A stretch of 64,000 nucleotides of DNA from CAVVST01 sp963750995 (GTDB lineage: Bacteria; Acidobacteriota; Vicinamibacteria; Vicinamibacterales; UBA2999): positions 372,001 to 436,000 of the forward strand of contig CAVVST010000004.1 in assembly GCA_963750995.1 (NCBI GenBank), given 5' to 3'. Below, piece after piece: positions 50,594 through 61,028 of this stretch. Made by a program: the position numbers and the translations under genes. The notes beneath the pieces are model-generated. The model was not told where the DNA came from and ran no database searches. It was given only the letters and a program-made list of their open reading frames with translations. Positions within the stretch are counted from its first letter, which is position 1. The number at the start of each line of letters is the position of its first letter.

Positions 50594-51931
50594 ATGGACG
50601 CCAGCATCTGGGATCAGATTCTCTCCCGCGTCGAAACCAAGGTTAACCGCCACAGTTTCTACACCTGGTTCAAGCCGACGGCGTTCGTCGCGGATGGCGG
50701 CAACGCCATCACCGTCCGCGTGCCGAACCCGTTGTTCAAGGACTGGCTGACGAAGCATTACTCGGTCGTGCTGGCCGAGGCGCTCACAGAAGTTCGTCGG
50801 TCGGGGGCATCGCTCGTGTTTGTCGCCGAAGGCGCGGCCGCGGCGCCTCCCGAGCCGTCGCCTGCACCAGGTGACGAGCTCGATGCGCCGGTGGAGACGA
50901 CATCGGTGGCGCCCGGCGGGTTGAACCTGCGGTACACCTTCGACACCTTCATCGTCGGACCGTCGAACCAGTTCGCGCATGCCGCGTGTCGGGCGGTCGC
51001 AGAAGCGCCGTCGCGTTCGTATAACCCTCTCTTCATCTACGGCGGCGTGGGGCTGGGTAAGACCCACCTGATGCACGCGATCGGTCAGTACCTGCTCGAG
51101 CACAATCGGGGATTGAAGCTGACCTACATCTCGTCCGAGCGATTCATGAACGAGATGATCAATGCACTGCGCTACGACCGCATCCTGGATTTCCGCGAAC
51201 GGTATCGTTCGGTGGATGTGCTGCTCGTCGACGACATCCAGTTCGTCTCCGGCAAAGAAGGCACGCAAACCGAGTTTTTCCACACGTTTAATGCCCTCTA
51301 CGACGCGCAAAAGCAGATCGTTCTGAGCAGCGATCACCCGCCGCACGAGATCCCGGCGCTCGAGGAACGCCTGCGATCGCGCTTCGAATGGGGACTGATC
51401 GCAGATATCCAGCCTCCGGACATCGAAACGCGTGTGGCAATTCTCAAGCGGAAAGCCGAAGCGGAAGCGGTGCCGCTGCCGGACGGCGTGGCGATGTACA
51501 TCGCCGGTCGGATCAAGTCGAACATTCGCGAGCTCGAAGGATCGTTGATCCGCCTGATCGCCTACGCGTCGTTGACCGGACGTGAAATCTCGCTCGAGCT
51601 CACCCAGGAAATTCTGAAGAACGTCATCGACCAAGGGGACTCGAAGGCGGTGACGATTGAGACGATTCAACGTTTCGTCGCCGATCACTACCAGTTGAAA
51701 ATCGCCGACTTGAAATCGCGCAACAACTCAAAATCAGTCGCGATGCCCCGCCAGATTGCGATGTACATGTGCAAGAACCTGACACATGCATCGCTGCCGG
51801 AGATCGGCAGAAGTTTTGGGGGAAAGCACCATTCGACCGTGATTCACTCCATCAAGAAGGTCGAAGAGCTTCGAAAAAGGGAGGCGGATTTCAACAGCCT
51901 CATCAGTAAATTTCTGGAATCGTTTCGCTGA
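50594..51931 (+). CDS. dnaA: Chromosomal replication initiator DnaA
   Basis: A 445-residue AAA+ initiator. The N-terminal domain I starts MDASIWDQILSRVETKVNRH; a short Pro-rich domain II follows (about 90-120); LNLRYTFDTFIVGPSNQFAH opens the ATPase with Walker A GGVGLGKTHLMHAIG, LLVDDIQFVSGKE, and sensor LSSDHPP. Domain IV ends with the DnaA signature GGKHHSTVIHSIKKVEEL. ATG 50594 gives the family N-terminus; an in-frame ATG 25 codons earlier adds unrelated sequence. Confidence 0.97.
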   Translation: MDASIWDQILSRVETKVNRHSFYTWFKPTAFVADGGNAITVRVPNPLFKDWLTKHYSVVLAEALTEVRRSGASLVFVAEGAAAAPPEPSPAPGDELDAPVETTSVAPGGLNLRYTFDTFIVGPSNQFAHAACRAVAEAPSRSYNPLFIYGGVGLGKTHLMHAIGQYLLEHNRGLKLTYISSERFMNEMINALRYDRILDFRERYRSVDVLLVDDIQFVSGKEGTQTEFFHTFNALYDAQKQIVLSSDHPPHEIPALEERLRSRFEWGLIADIQPPDIETRVAILKRKAEAEAVPLPDGVAMYIAGRIKSNIRELEGSLIRLIAYASLTGREISLELTQEILKNVIDQGDSKAVTIETIQRFVADHYQLKIADLKSRNNSKSVAMPRQIAMYMCKNLTHASLPEIGRSFGGKHHSTVIHSIKKVEELRKREADFNSLISKFLESFR

Positions 51932-52194
51932 ATCCGAAGCCGTCCACAGGGGCGGTCAGAGGTCATCTGTGGGTAATTTCAGATCTCGAAAACCGCACAG
52001 GATCCACACGGTCCGCCGGGGTCCAACCCTCAAGTTTTTGCACATCGTAAATTATTGATAGTCAAGGATTAATAGTCCTAAATAAGGTTTTACGCAGCGC
52101 CTTATTTCTTTTATAATTCTTTATCTCTTCTTCTCCTCTCTAAAGAGGATCCGTTAACGGCAGGCCGCCGGCCGCTTGAGGTCACCACAAGCCT
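51932..52194. other. Probable oriC region between dnaA and dnaN
   Basis: DnaA-box-like sequences CGTCCACAG (51941-51949), TGTGGGTAA (51968-51976, one mismatch) and GGATCCACA (52000-52008) precede a markedly AT-rich stretch (about 52030-52140) unlike the rest of the window, a good DNA-unwinding element. A possible dnaN promoter, TTGATA (52055) - 18 bases - TAAATA (52079), lies inside. Divergent gene orientation around this point supports an origin. Confidence 0.75.
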
Positions 52195-53298
52195 ATGGAA
52201 CTCGTCGTTCGCAAGACTGAGCTTCTGCGAGAACTGCAGCTTTTCCAGGGCATCGTGGAACGGAAGAACACCATCCCGATCCTGGCGAACGTCCTGATCG
52301 AAGCCAAGGGCGACGAAGTGCGGATGCTCGCGACCGACCTCGAGGTTGCGCTGCGCAGCCACTGCAAAGCATCTGTCGGCAAGAGCGGAACGCTCACGCT
52401 GCCGGCGAAGAAGCTGTACGAGATCATCAAGGCGCTGCCGGAGACCGACGTCCGGATTTCCGAGGACAAGAACGGTGTGAAGGTGGCGGCCGATCGGTTC
52501 GACTCGCGGATGCAGACGCTTCCACGCGAGGATTTTCCGACGCTTCCCGATGCCGGCGGAAAGACTCGCGCCACGCTGCCTCGCGACGCCCTGAAGCAGA
52601 TGGTCGCGAAAACGCAGTTCGCGATCACCGGAGAAGACACCCGGTATTTCCTCAACGGCGCGAAGTTCGTGCTCAAGCCCGACAGTCTGACGCTCGTCGC
52701 CACCGATGGCCACCGCCTGGCGCTGGTCGAGGTCAAGCACGCGGTCGGTGTCACCGAGGAAGCCGGCGTCATCCTGCCGAAGAAGACACTGCTCGAACTC
52801 GGCAAGTTGCTGATGGAAGGTGACGGAGACGTGCAGTTCGAGAGCGGCGAAAACCACCTGTTCTTCGACGTTGGTGGGCGGATGCTGATCTCGCGGATGA
52901 TCGACGGACAGTTTCCCGCCTACGAACGCGTCATTCCGAAGGGCAACGACAAGTCGATCGAGTTCGAGCGCGATCGGCTCACCAATGCCGTGAAGCGCGT
53001 CGCGCTGTTGTCGAACGAGCGGTCGCGCGCGGTGAAGCTCGAAATCAATAAAGGAAAGGTCGAGGTCACTTCGAGCAGTTCTGAGTTCGGAGAGGCGCGG
53101 GAGGAACTGCCGGTCGATTACAGCGGCGGCGCCCTCACGATCTCGTTCAATGCTCAGTACGTGCTCGACTTCCTCAACGTTGTCGAAACCGAGTCGGTCG
53201 TGCTCTCACTCAAGGATGAAGTCAGCCAGGCCGTGATGAAGCCGGTCGGCGCGCAGGGCTACGACTACACCTACGTGATCATGCCGATGAGGATCTGA
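52195..53298 (+). CDS. dnaN: DNA polymerase III beta sliding clamp
   Basis: A 367-residue clamp. ELVVRKTELLRELQLFQGIV, RKNTIPILANVLIEA, FLNGAKFVLKPDSLTLVATDGHRLAL and the C-terminal VMKPVGAQGYDYTYVIMPMRI are family hallmarks (quoted in short as NTIPIL, ATDGHRLA, VIMPMR). Three repeated clamp domains are present. ATG 52195 gives the normal N-terminus. Confidence 0.97.
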   Translation: MELVVRKTELLRELQLFQGIVERKNTIPILANVLIEAKGDEVRMLATDLEVALRSHCKASVGKSGTLTLPAKKLYEIIKALPETDVRISEDKNGVKVAADRFDSRMQTLPREDFPTLPDAGGKTRATLPRDALKQMVAKTQFAITGEDTRYFLNGAKFVLKPDSLTLVATDGHRLALVEVKHAVGVTEEAGVILPKKTLLELGKLLMEGDGDVQFESGENHLFFDVGGRMLISRMIDGQFPAYERVIPKGNDKSIEFERDRLTNAVKRVALLSNERSRAVKLEINKGKVEVTSSSSEFGEAREELPVDYSGGALTISFNAQYVLDFLNVVETESVVLSLKDEVSQAVMKPVGAQGYDYTYVIMPMRI

Positions 53299-53306
53299 CA
53301 ACCGGG

Positions 53307-55926
53307 ATGGGCGTGGAGAATACCGAACAACAGCAGCAACCGAACGACGACCGCGACAGCAGTGAAGCCGCGGCCGGCGCTCCGGTGCGCCCGAACGGCA
53401 ATGGCGCCGCCGGCGCCGACGACTACGGCGCAGACAAGATCAAGGTTCTCGAGGGGCTTGAAGCCGTTCGCAAGCGTCCGGCCATGTACATCGGCTCGAC
53501 GGGCGCGCCGGGGCTGCACCATCTCGTGTACGAGATCGTCGACAACTCGATCGACGAGGCGCTCGCCGGGTTCTGTGACCAGGTGAATGTCACCATCCAC
53601 ATCGACAACTCCATCACGGTCGTCGACAACGGTCGCGGCATCCCGGTCGATCTCCATACGAGCGGGAAGTCGGCCGCTGAAGTCGCGCTGACGGTGCTGC
53701 ATGCGGGCGGGAAATTCGACAACGACAGCTACAAGGTCTCGGGAGGCCTTCACGGTGTCGGAGTGTCAGTGGTGAACGCGCTGTCCGAGCGACTCGACCT
53801 GGAGATCTGGCGCAACGGCCAGGTCTATCAGCAGGTCTACGAGCGGGGAGCGCCGCTCGGTGCCCTCGAGGTCACCGGCACCACGCAGCGCCGCGGCACA
53901 AAAATCACGTTCAAGCCCGACACACAGATTTTCGAAACCGTCGAGTACAGCTTCGACACCCTCGCGCAGCGGCTGCGCGAGCTCGCGTTCCTGAACGGCG
54001 GCATCGTTATCACCATCGACGACGAGCGCGACGGAAAGAACCACAAGTTCCAGTACCGACGGGGGCATCGTTTCCTTCGTCCAGCACCTGAACAAGAACA
54101 AGGCGGTCGTCAACGACAAGCCGACTTTCATGAAGGGCGACAAGGACGGCATCGATGCCGAAATCGCGCTGCAATGGAACGACGGCTACTCGGAGCTGGT
54201 TTTCTCGTTCGCGAACAACATCAACACGCACGAGGGAGGCACCCACCTATCGGGGTTCCGCTCCGCGCTGACACGCACGATCAATTCGTACGCCGCGAAG
54301 AACAACCTCGCGAAGGACCTGAAGGACGCCAGCATCAGCGGCGACGACATCCGCGAAGGCCTCACCGGCGTCATCAGCGTCAAGATCCCGCGCCCGCAGT
54401 TCGAAGGTCAGACGAAGACGAAACTGGGGAATACCGAAGTCAAGGGGATCGTCGAAGCGATCGTCAACGACAAGCTCGGCCAGTTCCTCGAAGAGAACCC
54501 GGTTGTCGCGAAGCGGATCATCGGCAAGGCCGTCGACGCCGCGCGGGCGCGCGAGGCGGCGCGCAAGGCGCGGGATCTCGTCAGGCGCAAGGGCGCGCTC
54601 GACGGCAGCAGCCTGCCAGGCAAACTGGCAGACTGCCAGGAGCGCGATCCCGCCCAGAGCGAGATCTACATCGTCGAGGGTGAATCAGCCGGCGGCTCGG
54701 CCAAGCAGGGCCGCGACCGGCGGTTTCAGGCCATCCTGCCGATCAAGGGCAAGATCCTGAATGTCGAAAAGGCACGCTTCGACAAGATGCTCGGCAGCGA
54801 CGAGATCAAGACGATGATCGCGGCCCTCGGCTGCGGCATCGGCACCGAGGATTTCGACGCCGACAAGCTGCGCTACCACCGCGTGATCATCATGACGGAC
54901 GCGGACGTGGACGGTTCGCACATCCGCACGCTGCTCCTGACGTTCTTTTACCGGCAGATGTCGCAGCTCATCGATCGCGGTCACGTCTACATCGCGCAGC
55001 CGCCGCTGTTCCGGGCGAAGCGCGGGCGGACCGAGACCTACATCAAGGACGAACGCGAGCTCGAGACCTTCCTGATCCGCAGGGCCGTCGAATCGCGCGT
55101 GGCGAAGCTGGCGGACGGCACCGAGATCTTCGGCGAGGCGCTCGAGCGATCGCTGCAGCACATCATGGGCTTCCGCAAGCTCCTTCAGCAGGTCACCCGG
55201 CGGGGCCATCCGCCCGACCTCGTCTCCACGTTTCTGCAGGCAGACGCGCGCGATAAGTCCTTCCTCGAGCAGCGGGACAAGCTCGACAAGATCGCCGCAC
55301 GGATGACGACGCCGGTACGGACGGTGACGGTCAATCGCGACGACGAGCACAACGCCTTCGTCCTGGCCGTAGACGATCGCTCGCAGGGGTATCCGCGTTA
55401 CAGCAGCATCGGCGTGGAGTTCATCGGATCCGGCGAATATCGTACGCTGCTGGCGGCGTACCAGGAGATTCGCGACATCACGTTCCCGGTGGTCGTCAAG
55501 GCTACGGCGGGGGTCGACGACGTTCCCGCGGAAGAGGCCGCTTCGGCCGACGACAGCAACATCGGCGGCGCGCCGCTGGATGACGCGACCAAGCTCGCCG
55601 CCGAGCCCAAGCCGGCGGGCGCAGGAGGGCGTGCGCGCAAGGAGCCGGATGCCACGCTCGAGAACGTCGACGCCTTCGTCGAGTTCTTCATCGCCGCCGG
55701 CAAGAAGGGCATCGCCGTCAACCGTTACAAGGGTCTCGGCGAAATGAACCCGGACACGCTGTGGACCACGACGATGGATCCGGAGAACCGCACGCTGCTC
55801 CAGGTGCGCGCCGAGGACCACGCTGAAGCCGATCAGATGTTCACCACGCTGATGGGCGACCAGGTCGAGCCGCGCAGGAAGTTCATCGAGGACAATGCCC
55901 TCGATGTCAGGAACCTCGACGTCTAA
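53307..55926 (+). CDS. gyrB: DNA gyrase subunit B (one frameshift)
   Basis: About 872 residues when corrected. The GHKL ATPase has EIVDNSIDEALAG, DNGRGIPVDLH and GGLHGVGVSVVNAL. At 54056-54057 an extra C in TACC breaks the frame; reading TACGAC gives FQYDGGIVSFVQHLN and continues through the transducer (SFANNINTHEGGTHLSGFR), the Toprim domain (YIVEGESAGGSAKQGRDR, IIMTDADVDGSHI) and the C-terminal KGLGEMNPDTLW. A Gln/Asn-rich leader (about 35 residues) precedes the core, and an Ala/Pro-rich insert lies near residues 730-775. An essential gene is unlikely to be truly broken. gyrA starts at its stop (TAATG). Confidence 0.93.
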
Positions 55927-58418
55927 TGAGTAATCCGGCAAGCCCCGCGCACAATCGAATACCGGTCAACATCGAAGACGAGATGAAGCGCTCGTACATG
56001 GATTACGCCATGAGCGTAATCATCGGGCGAGCGCTGCCGGACATCCGCGACGGCCTGAAGCCGGCACACCGGCGCGTGCTCTATGGGATGAAGGCTATGG
56101 GCCTCTCCGCCACGCGCGGCTACCGCAAGTGCGCGAAGATCGTCGGTGAGGTGATGGGGAACTATCACCCGCACGGCGACGCCTCGATCTACGACACGCT
56201 CGTCCGCATGGCGCAGGACTTCAACATGCGCTACGTGCTGACCGACGGCCAGGGAAACTTCGGGTCGATCGACGGCGACCCGCCGGCCGCGATGCGGTAC
56301 ACCGAAGCGCGGCTGGCCTCGCTGTCCGACGAGATGATGGCCGATCTCGACAAGGAGACGGTCGACTTCGTCCCGAACTACGACGAGACCACCGAGGAGC
56401 CGACCGTCCTGCCGGCGCCGTTCCCAAATCTCCTCGTCAACGGATCCACCGGCATCGCGGTCGGCATGGCGACCAACGTCCCGCCGCACAACATGCGCGA
56501 GGTGATCGACGCGTCCATCTGGGCGATCGAGAGCGCGCAGTCAGACGAGCCGCCGACGCTGCCCGAGAAACAGCGCAAGCTCCTGGAGTTGGTTCCCGGG
56601 CCGGACTTCCCCACCGGCGGCTACATCGTCGGCCGCCAGGGCATCCAGCAGGCGTATCTGACCGGCCGCGGCGCCGTCATCATGCGCGCGAAGGCCGAGA
56701 TCGAGACCAACAAGAAGGGCGACCGGTCGTCGATCGTGATCGACGCGATTCCGTATCAGGTCAACAAGGCGCGGTTGATCGAGCGAATTGCCGACCTGGT
56801 GCGCGAGAAGACGATCGAAGGGATCTCCGACATTCGCGACGAGTCCGATCGCGACGGGATGCGGATCGTCATCGACCTGAAACGCGGCGAAGTCGGCGAC
56901 GTCATCCTGAACAATCTCTACAAGCACACCGCCCTCCAGAGCAGCTTCGGAATCATCATGCTGGCCATCGTCGGTGGCCGCCCGAAGGTGCTGTCGCTGG
57001 TCGAGTTGATCGACAACTTCGTCGAGTTCCGCCGCGAGGTCGTCCGCCGCCGCACCGAGTTCGAGTTGCGGAAGGCGGAGGCACGCCGCCACATCCTCGA
57101 GGGCCTGAAGATCGCGATCGATCACCTCGACGCGGTGATCTCCCTGATCCGTGCGGCGAAAAACCCCGCCGAGGCGCGGGAAGGCCTGATGGCGCAGTTC
57201 AGCCTGAGCCAGCTTCAGGCCCAGGCCATCCTCGACATGCAACTCCAGCGGCTGACCGGCCTCGAGCGCCAGAAGATCCTCGATGAGCTGGCCGAGCTGC
57301 TCAAGCTGATCGAGCGGCTGCTGGCGATCCTCTCGAGCGAGAAACTGCTCATGCAGATCGTCGTCGACGAGCTGCGCGCGGTGCGCGACAAGCACGGGGA
57401 TGATCGACGAACGCAAATACTGGCGGAGGAAGGCGAGTTCCGAATCGAGGACCTGATTGCCGAGGAAGACATGGCGATCACAGTCAGCAACACCGGGTAC
57501 ATCAAGCGCACCGCCATCACGAACTACCGGAATCAGCGGCGCGGCGGCAAGGGCCGGATCGGCATGCGCACGCGCGAAGAGGATTTCGTCAGCCACTTGT
57601 TCGTCGCGTCGACGCACGCCTACATCATGATTTTCTCGGACCGCGGCCGGGCCTACTGGCTGAAGGTGCACGAGATACCCGACGTCGGTCCAGACGGCCG
57701 TGGCAAGGCGATCGCCAACCTGGTGTCGATGGAGGAGGGCGAACGGATCGCCGCGCTCCTGACGGTGAAGGAGTTCGAGGACGACAAGTTCGTCGTCATG
57801 GGCACGCGGCGCGGCGTCGTCAAGAAGACGGAGCTGAGCGCGTTCAGCAATCCCCGCGCCGGCGGCATCATCGCAATGGGCGTCGAGGAGGGCGACTCCG
57901 TGATTGACGCCCAGGTGTCCGACGGCACGGGCGAAGTCTTCATCGGCACGTGCGACGGTATGTCGATCCGCTTCGCCGAAACCGACGTCAGGCCGATGGG
58001 CCGATCGGCGTACGGGGTGCGCGGCATCTCGCTGCGCGACAACGACGAAGTAGTGGCGATGGAAGTTCTCAGCCCGGGTGGCACGATGCTGACGGTCACC
58101 GAGCGCGGTTACGGAAAGCGGACCGAGCTCGACGAGTACCGCGTCCAGTCGCGCGGCGGCATCGGCATCATCAACATCCAGACCAGCGATCGCAATGGCA
58201 AGGTCGTTGGCATCACGCATGTGACCGACGACGACGAGCTGATGCTGATCACGCAGCAGGGCAAGATCCTGCGCATGGCGTCGAAGGACATCAGGACGAT
58301 CGGCCGCGCCACTCAGGGCGTCCGGCTCATCGACATCGAAGGCGATGACCGCGCCGTGTCGATCGCGCGCCTGGCCGAAAGGGACGACGACCCCGAGAGG
58401 AATGGCGAAGAGTCGTAG
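55926..58418 (+). CDS. gyrA: DNA gyrase subunit A
   Basis: An 830-residue topoisomerase subunit. DYAMSVIIGRALPDIRDGLK, RKCAKIVGEVMGNYHPHGD, and the catalytic Tyr in AAMRYTEARLA are intact; the C-terminal beta-pinwheel carries the GyrA box as QRRGGKGR. The quinolone-region sequence is HGDASIYDTLVRMAQ, with Ala where E. coli has Ser83. The start overlaps gyrB, implying coupled synthesis. Confidence 0.97.
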   Translation: MSNPASPAHNRIPVNIEDEMKRSYMDYAMSVIIGRALPDIRDGLKPAHRRVLYGMKAMGLSATRGYRKCAKIVGEVMGNYHPHGDASIYDTLVRMAQDFNMRYVLTDGQGNFGSIDGDPPAAMRYTEARLASLSDEMMADLDKETVDFVPNYDETTEEPTVLPAPFPNLLVNGSTGIAVGMATNVPPHNMREVIDASIWAIESAQSDEPPTLPEKQRKLLELVPGPDFPTGGYIVGRQGIQQAYLTGRGAVIMRAKAEIETNKKGDRSSIVIDAIPYQVNKARLIERIADLVREKTIEGISDIRDESDRDGMRIVIDLKRGEVGDVILNNLYKHTALQSSFGIIMLAIVGGRPKVLSLVELIDNFVEFRREVVRRRTEFELRKAEARRHILEGLKIAIDHLDAVISLIRAAKNPAEAREGLMAQFSLSQLQAQAILDMQLQRLTGLERQKILDELAELLKLIERLLAILSSEKLLMQIVVDELRAVRDKHGDDRRTQILAEEGEFRIEDLIAEEDMAITVSNTGYIKRTAITNYRNQRRGGKGRIGMRTREEDFVSHLFVASTHAYIMIFSDRGRAYWLKVHEIPDVGPDGRGKAIANLVSMEEGERIAALLTVKEFEDDKFVVMGTRRGVVKKTELSAFSNPRAGGIIAMGVEEGDSVIDAQVSDGTGEVFIGTCDGMSIRFAETDVRPMGRSAYGVRGISLRDNDEVVAMEVLSPGGTMLTVTERGYGKRTELDEYRVQSRGGIGIINIQTSDRNGKVVGITHVTDDDELMLITQQGKILRMASKDIRTIGRATQGVRLIDIEGDDRAVSIARLAERDDDPERNGEES

Positions 58419-58812
58419 CGTCGCGACGCTCACGGCTCTTCTGATCCTCGCCGTCGCCGCCTGCGCCTGGCCCTCTCCCGACCGCCAGCTCCTCCTCGAC
58501 TTCTTCCAGGCCTGCCGCGCGTACGACACGACCGTGCTGGCGCGCCTCGCCACAGCGTCGTGTAACCCCCGCACCGACGGCGTGGTTCAGGATTTCGACA
58601 TCGTCAGGGCGGAAGAGGTCGGCGGGCAAGGCCTCGCCCGCGCCAGGGAAGTCACGCTGAATGCCCGCGTGCGGCCGCTCGGCGGGTCGCCGGCCCCGGA
58701 GACTCTCACGGTCAGGCTGGAACAGGTCAATGGTCGCTGGATGGTGGCCGCGGTTACGCGACTTCCAGCTTCGCGAACTTCGCCCGCAGCGTCTTCTGCC
58801 CCACCGAACTGA
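58402..58812 (+). CDS. Small secreted/lipoprotein-like protein
   Basis: A 136-residue protein beginning inside the gyrA 3' end (17-base overlap). MAKSRSVATLTALLILAVAACAW is a signal with a lipobox-like VAAC. The mature part has LLLDFFQACRAYDTTVLARLAT and TLNARVRPLGG...TLTVRLEQVNGRWMVAAVTRL, resembling small NTF2-like or uncharacterised lipoproteins. Its 3' end overlaps the convergent helicase gene by 59 bases. Function unknown. Confidence 0.6.
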   Translation: MAKSRSVATLTALLILAVAACAWPSPDRQLLLDFFQACRAYDTTVLARLATASCNPRTDGVVQDFDIVRAEEVGGQGLARAREVTLNARVRPLGGSPAPETLTVRLEQVNGRWMVAAVTRLPASRTSPAASSAPPN

Positions 58813-61022
58813 ATCGCACGACGAGCTTGGTGTCGTCGTCGAGTGGCTCGATGCTGAGCACCGTCCCCTCGCCGAACTTTGGATGGCGTACCCGGACACC
58901 GGGGCGGAGCCCCGCCGTCACAGACTGGTCCTCGTTCTCGTAGGCGTAGGCGGGCTGTTCCTCGCGCACGCGCCGCCCTCCCCTGCCATAAGGGTTGGCC
59001 CGGAACTGGGAGAACGACGACTGGTACGGCGAGACGAACGTGGTGGGGATTTCCTCGATCAGTTCGCGGGGAATTTCGTCAATGAAGCGCGACGGCTCGC
59101 TGGACTGGTAGTCCCCGAACACCCGCCGGCGCGCGGCTGACGTGAGCACCAGGCGCCGTTGTGCCCGTGTAATCCCGACGTAGCAGAGGCGCCGCTCCTC
59201 TTCCAGTTCGGCCTGGTCATCGCTCGACCGGGAGTGTGGGAACAGCCCCTCTTCGAGCCCGGCCATGATGACGATTGGAAACTCCAGTCCCTTCGCGCTG
59301 TGCATGGTCATCATGAGGACCCGTGCACTGCGCGAGCCGGCTTCCTCGTCCGCGTCCGACAGAAGGGACAGCTGGTCGACGAATCCCGCGAGCGACGGCT
59401 CGGGATTCCGCGATTCATATTCGCGGGCCGCAGATACGAGCTCCATGAGGTTCTCGATCCGGCTTTCTGCTTCTTCGGTGCGTTCCTCGCGCAGATCCTG
59501 CAGGTACCCGCTCTGGTCGATCACCTTCCCGAGCGCGATCGACACGGTCTCGCGGGGTGCCATCGCCGCCATCCCGACGATCAGATCCCGAAACGCCGCC
59601 AGCGACGCCGTGGCGCGCGGTGCCAGCATCCTGTGCTCGACGGCGTGAATCAGCCTGGCCCATAACGAGTTTGCCGTGACCACGGGCTGAAGGCCGGCCA
59701 GCAGCGACGGCGAACCGGTGTCGGCGACTTCCCCGAGATCAACCGCATCCAGGGACTCGAGCACGCCCTTGCCGATGCCGCGCGCCGGCACGTTGATGAC
59801 GCGACGCAGGCTTACGCTGTCGTGCGGGTTCAACACGAGCTTGAGGTAGGCGAGGATGTCCTTGATTTCCTTGCGTTCGTAAAACCGAACGCCGCCGATG
59901 ATCTTGTAGTCGGTTCCGGATCGGCGGAGGGCGTCTTCAAGCGTTCGGGACTGCGCGTTGGTGCGGTACAGAATGGCGACCGTGTTCTCCACCTCGTCGT
60001 GCAGCGCGTCGCGGCACCGCCGGGCGATGAATTCCGCCTCGTCGAGATCGTCGCCGGCCCTGTAGGTACAGGACCTTCGCCCCGCCGGAGCGGTCCGTGT
60101 AGAGGCGCTTCTCCTTGCGATTGCGGTTCTGGGCAATCACCGCCGATGCGGCGTCGAGAATCACCTGCGTCGAACGGTAGTTGCGCTCGAGCCGGACGAT
60201 CTTTGCTTCGGGGAAATCGTGCTCGAAGTCGAGGATGTTGCGCAGATCGGCGCCGCGCCATTTGTAAATCGACTGGTCCGGGTCGCCGACGACGCACAGG
60301 TTGCGGTGGCGCGAGGCGAGGCGCTGAATCAACAGGTACTGCGGACGGTTCGTGTCCTGGTATTCATCGACCATCAGAAAACGGAACTTCTCGCTGTACT
60401 TGTCGCGCACGTGTTCGGACTGTTCGAATAGCTCGACAGTTTTCAGCAGCAGGTCGTCGAAGTCGAGCGCGTTCGCATCGCTGAGCGCTTTCAGGTACAT
60501 GCCGTAGAGCGTGCCGATCTGCTGATCGCGCGGGTTCCACGTGGCATTCGCGGAAAAAACTTCCGGTCCTTCCATGCGGTTCTTCGCGTGGCTGATGCGT
60601 GACAGCGCCAGCCGCGGCTGTACGCTCGCGTCTTCGACGCCCAGCTGCCGCATCGCCTGCTTGATGACAGTCAGCTGGTCGGTGGAATCGTAAATGACGA
60701 AATCGCGCGAGAGGCCGATGTGTGGTGCTTCGCGGCGCAGGAGCCGCGCGCACAGCGCATGGAACGTCGAGATCCACATCTGCCGGCAATCGGTGCCCAG
60801 CAGCGTCTCGACCCGCGTGCGCATCTCTTCGGCCGCCTTGTTGGTGAAGGTGACCGCCAGAATGCGGTCGGGGGGACAGATGCTGCCGCTGACGAGATGA
60901 GCGATGCGATGCGCGATGACACGCGTTTTGCCGGATCCCGCGCCGGCCAGAATCAGGAGTGCGCCGTCAGTCTGAAGAACTGCTTCCTGTTGTTCGGGAT
61001 TCAGGGAGGAGAGGAGATCCAC
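58754..61022 (-). CDS. pcrA: UvrD/PcrA-type DNA helicase (one frameshift)
   Basis: About 755 residues when corrected. MDLLSSLNPEQQEAVLQTDG and Walker A LAGAGSGKTRVIAHR start the SF1A helicase, with VDEYQDTNRPQYLL and VGDPDQSIYKWRGAD. At 60065-60066 an extra base (TACCTAC on the coding strand) breaks the frame after AKVLY; removing it gives YRAGDDLDEAEFIARRC and continues through TMHSAKGLEFPIVIMAG and YVGITRAQRRL. The C-terminus (KLVVRFSSVGQKTLRAKFAKLEV) is the PcrA-like Tudor-type end. It acts in repair and in clearing RecA or RNA polymerase. Confidence 0.93.
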
Positions 61023-61028
61023 TCCCCC

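Noticed and set aside
53940..54140. Programmed ribosomal frameshift in gyrB
   Set aside because: No slippery heptamer or stimulatory structure is evident, and the same insertion type breaks unrelated genes.
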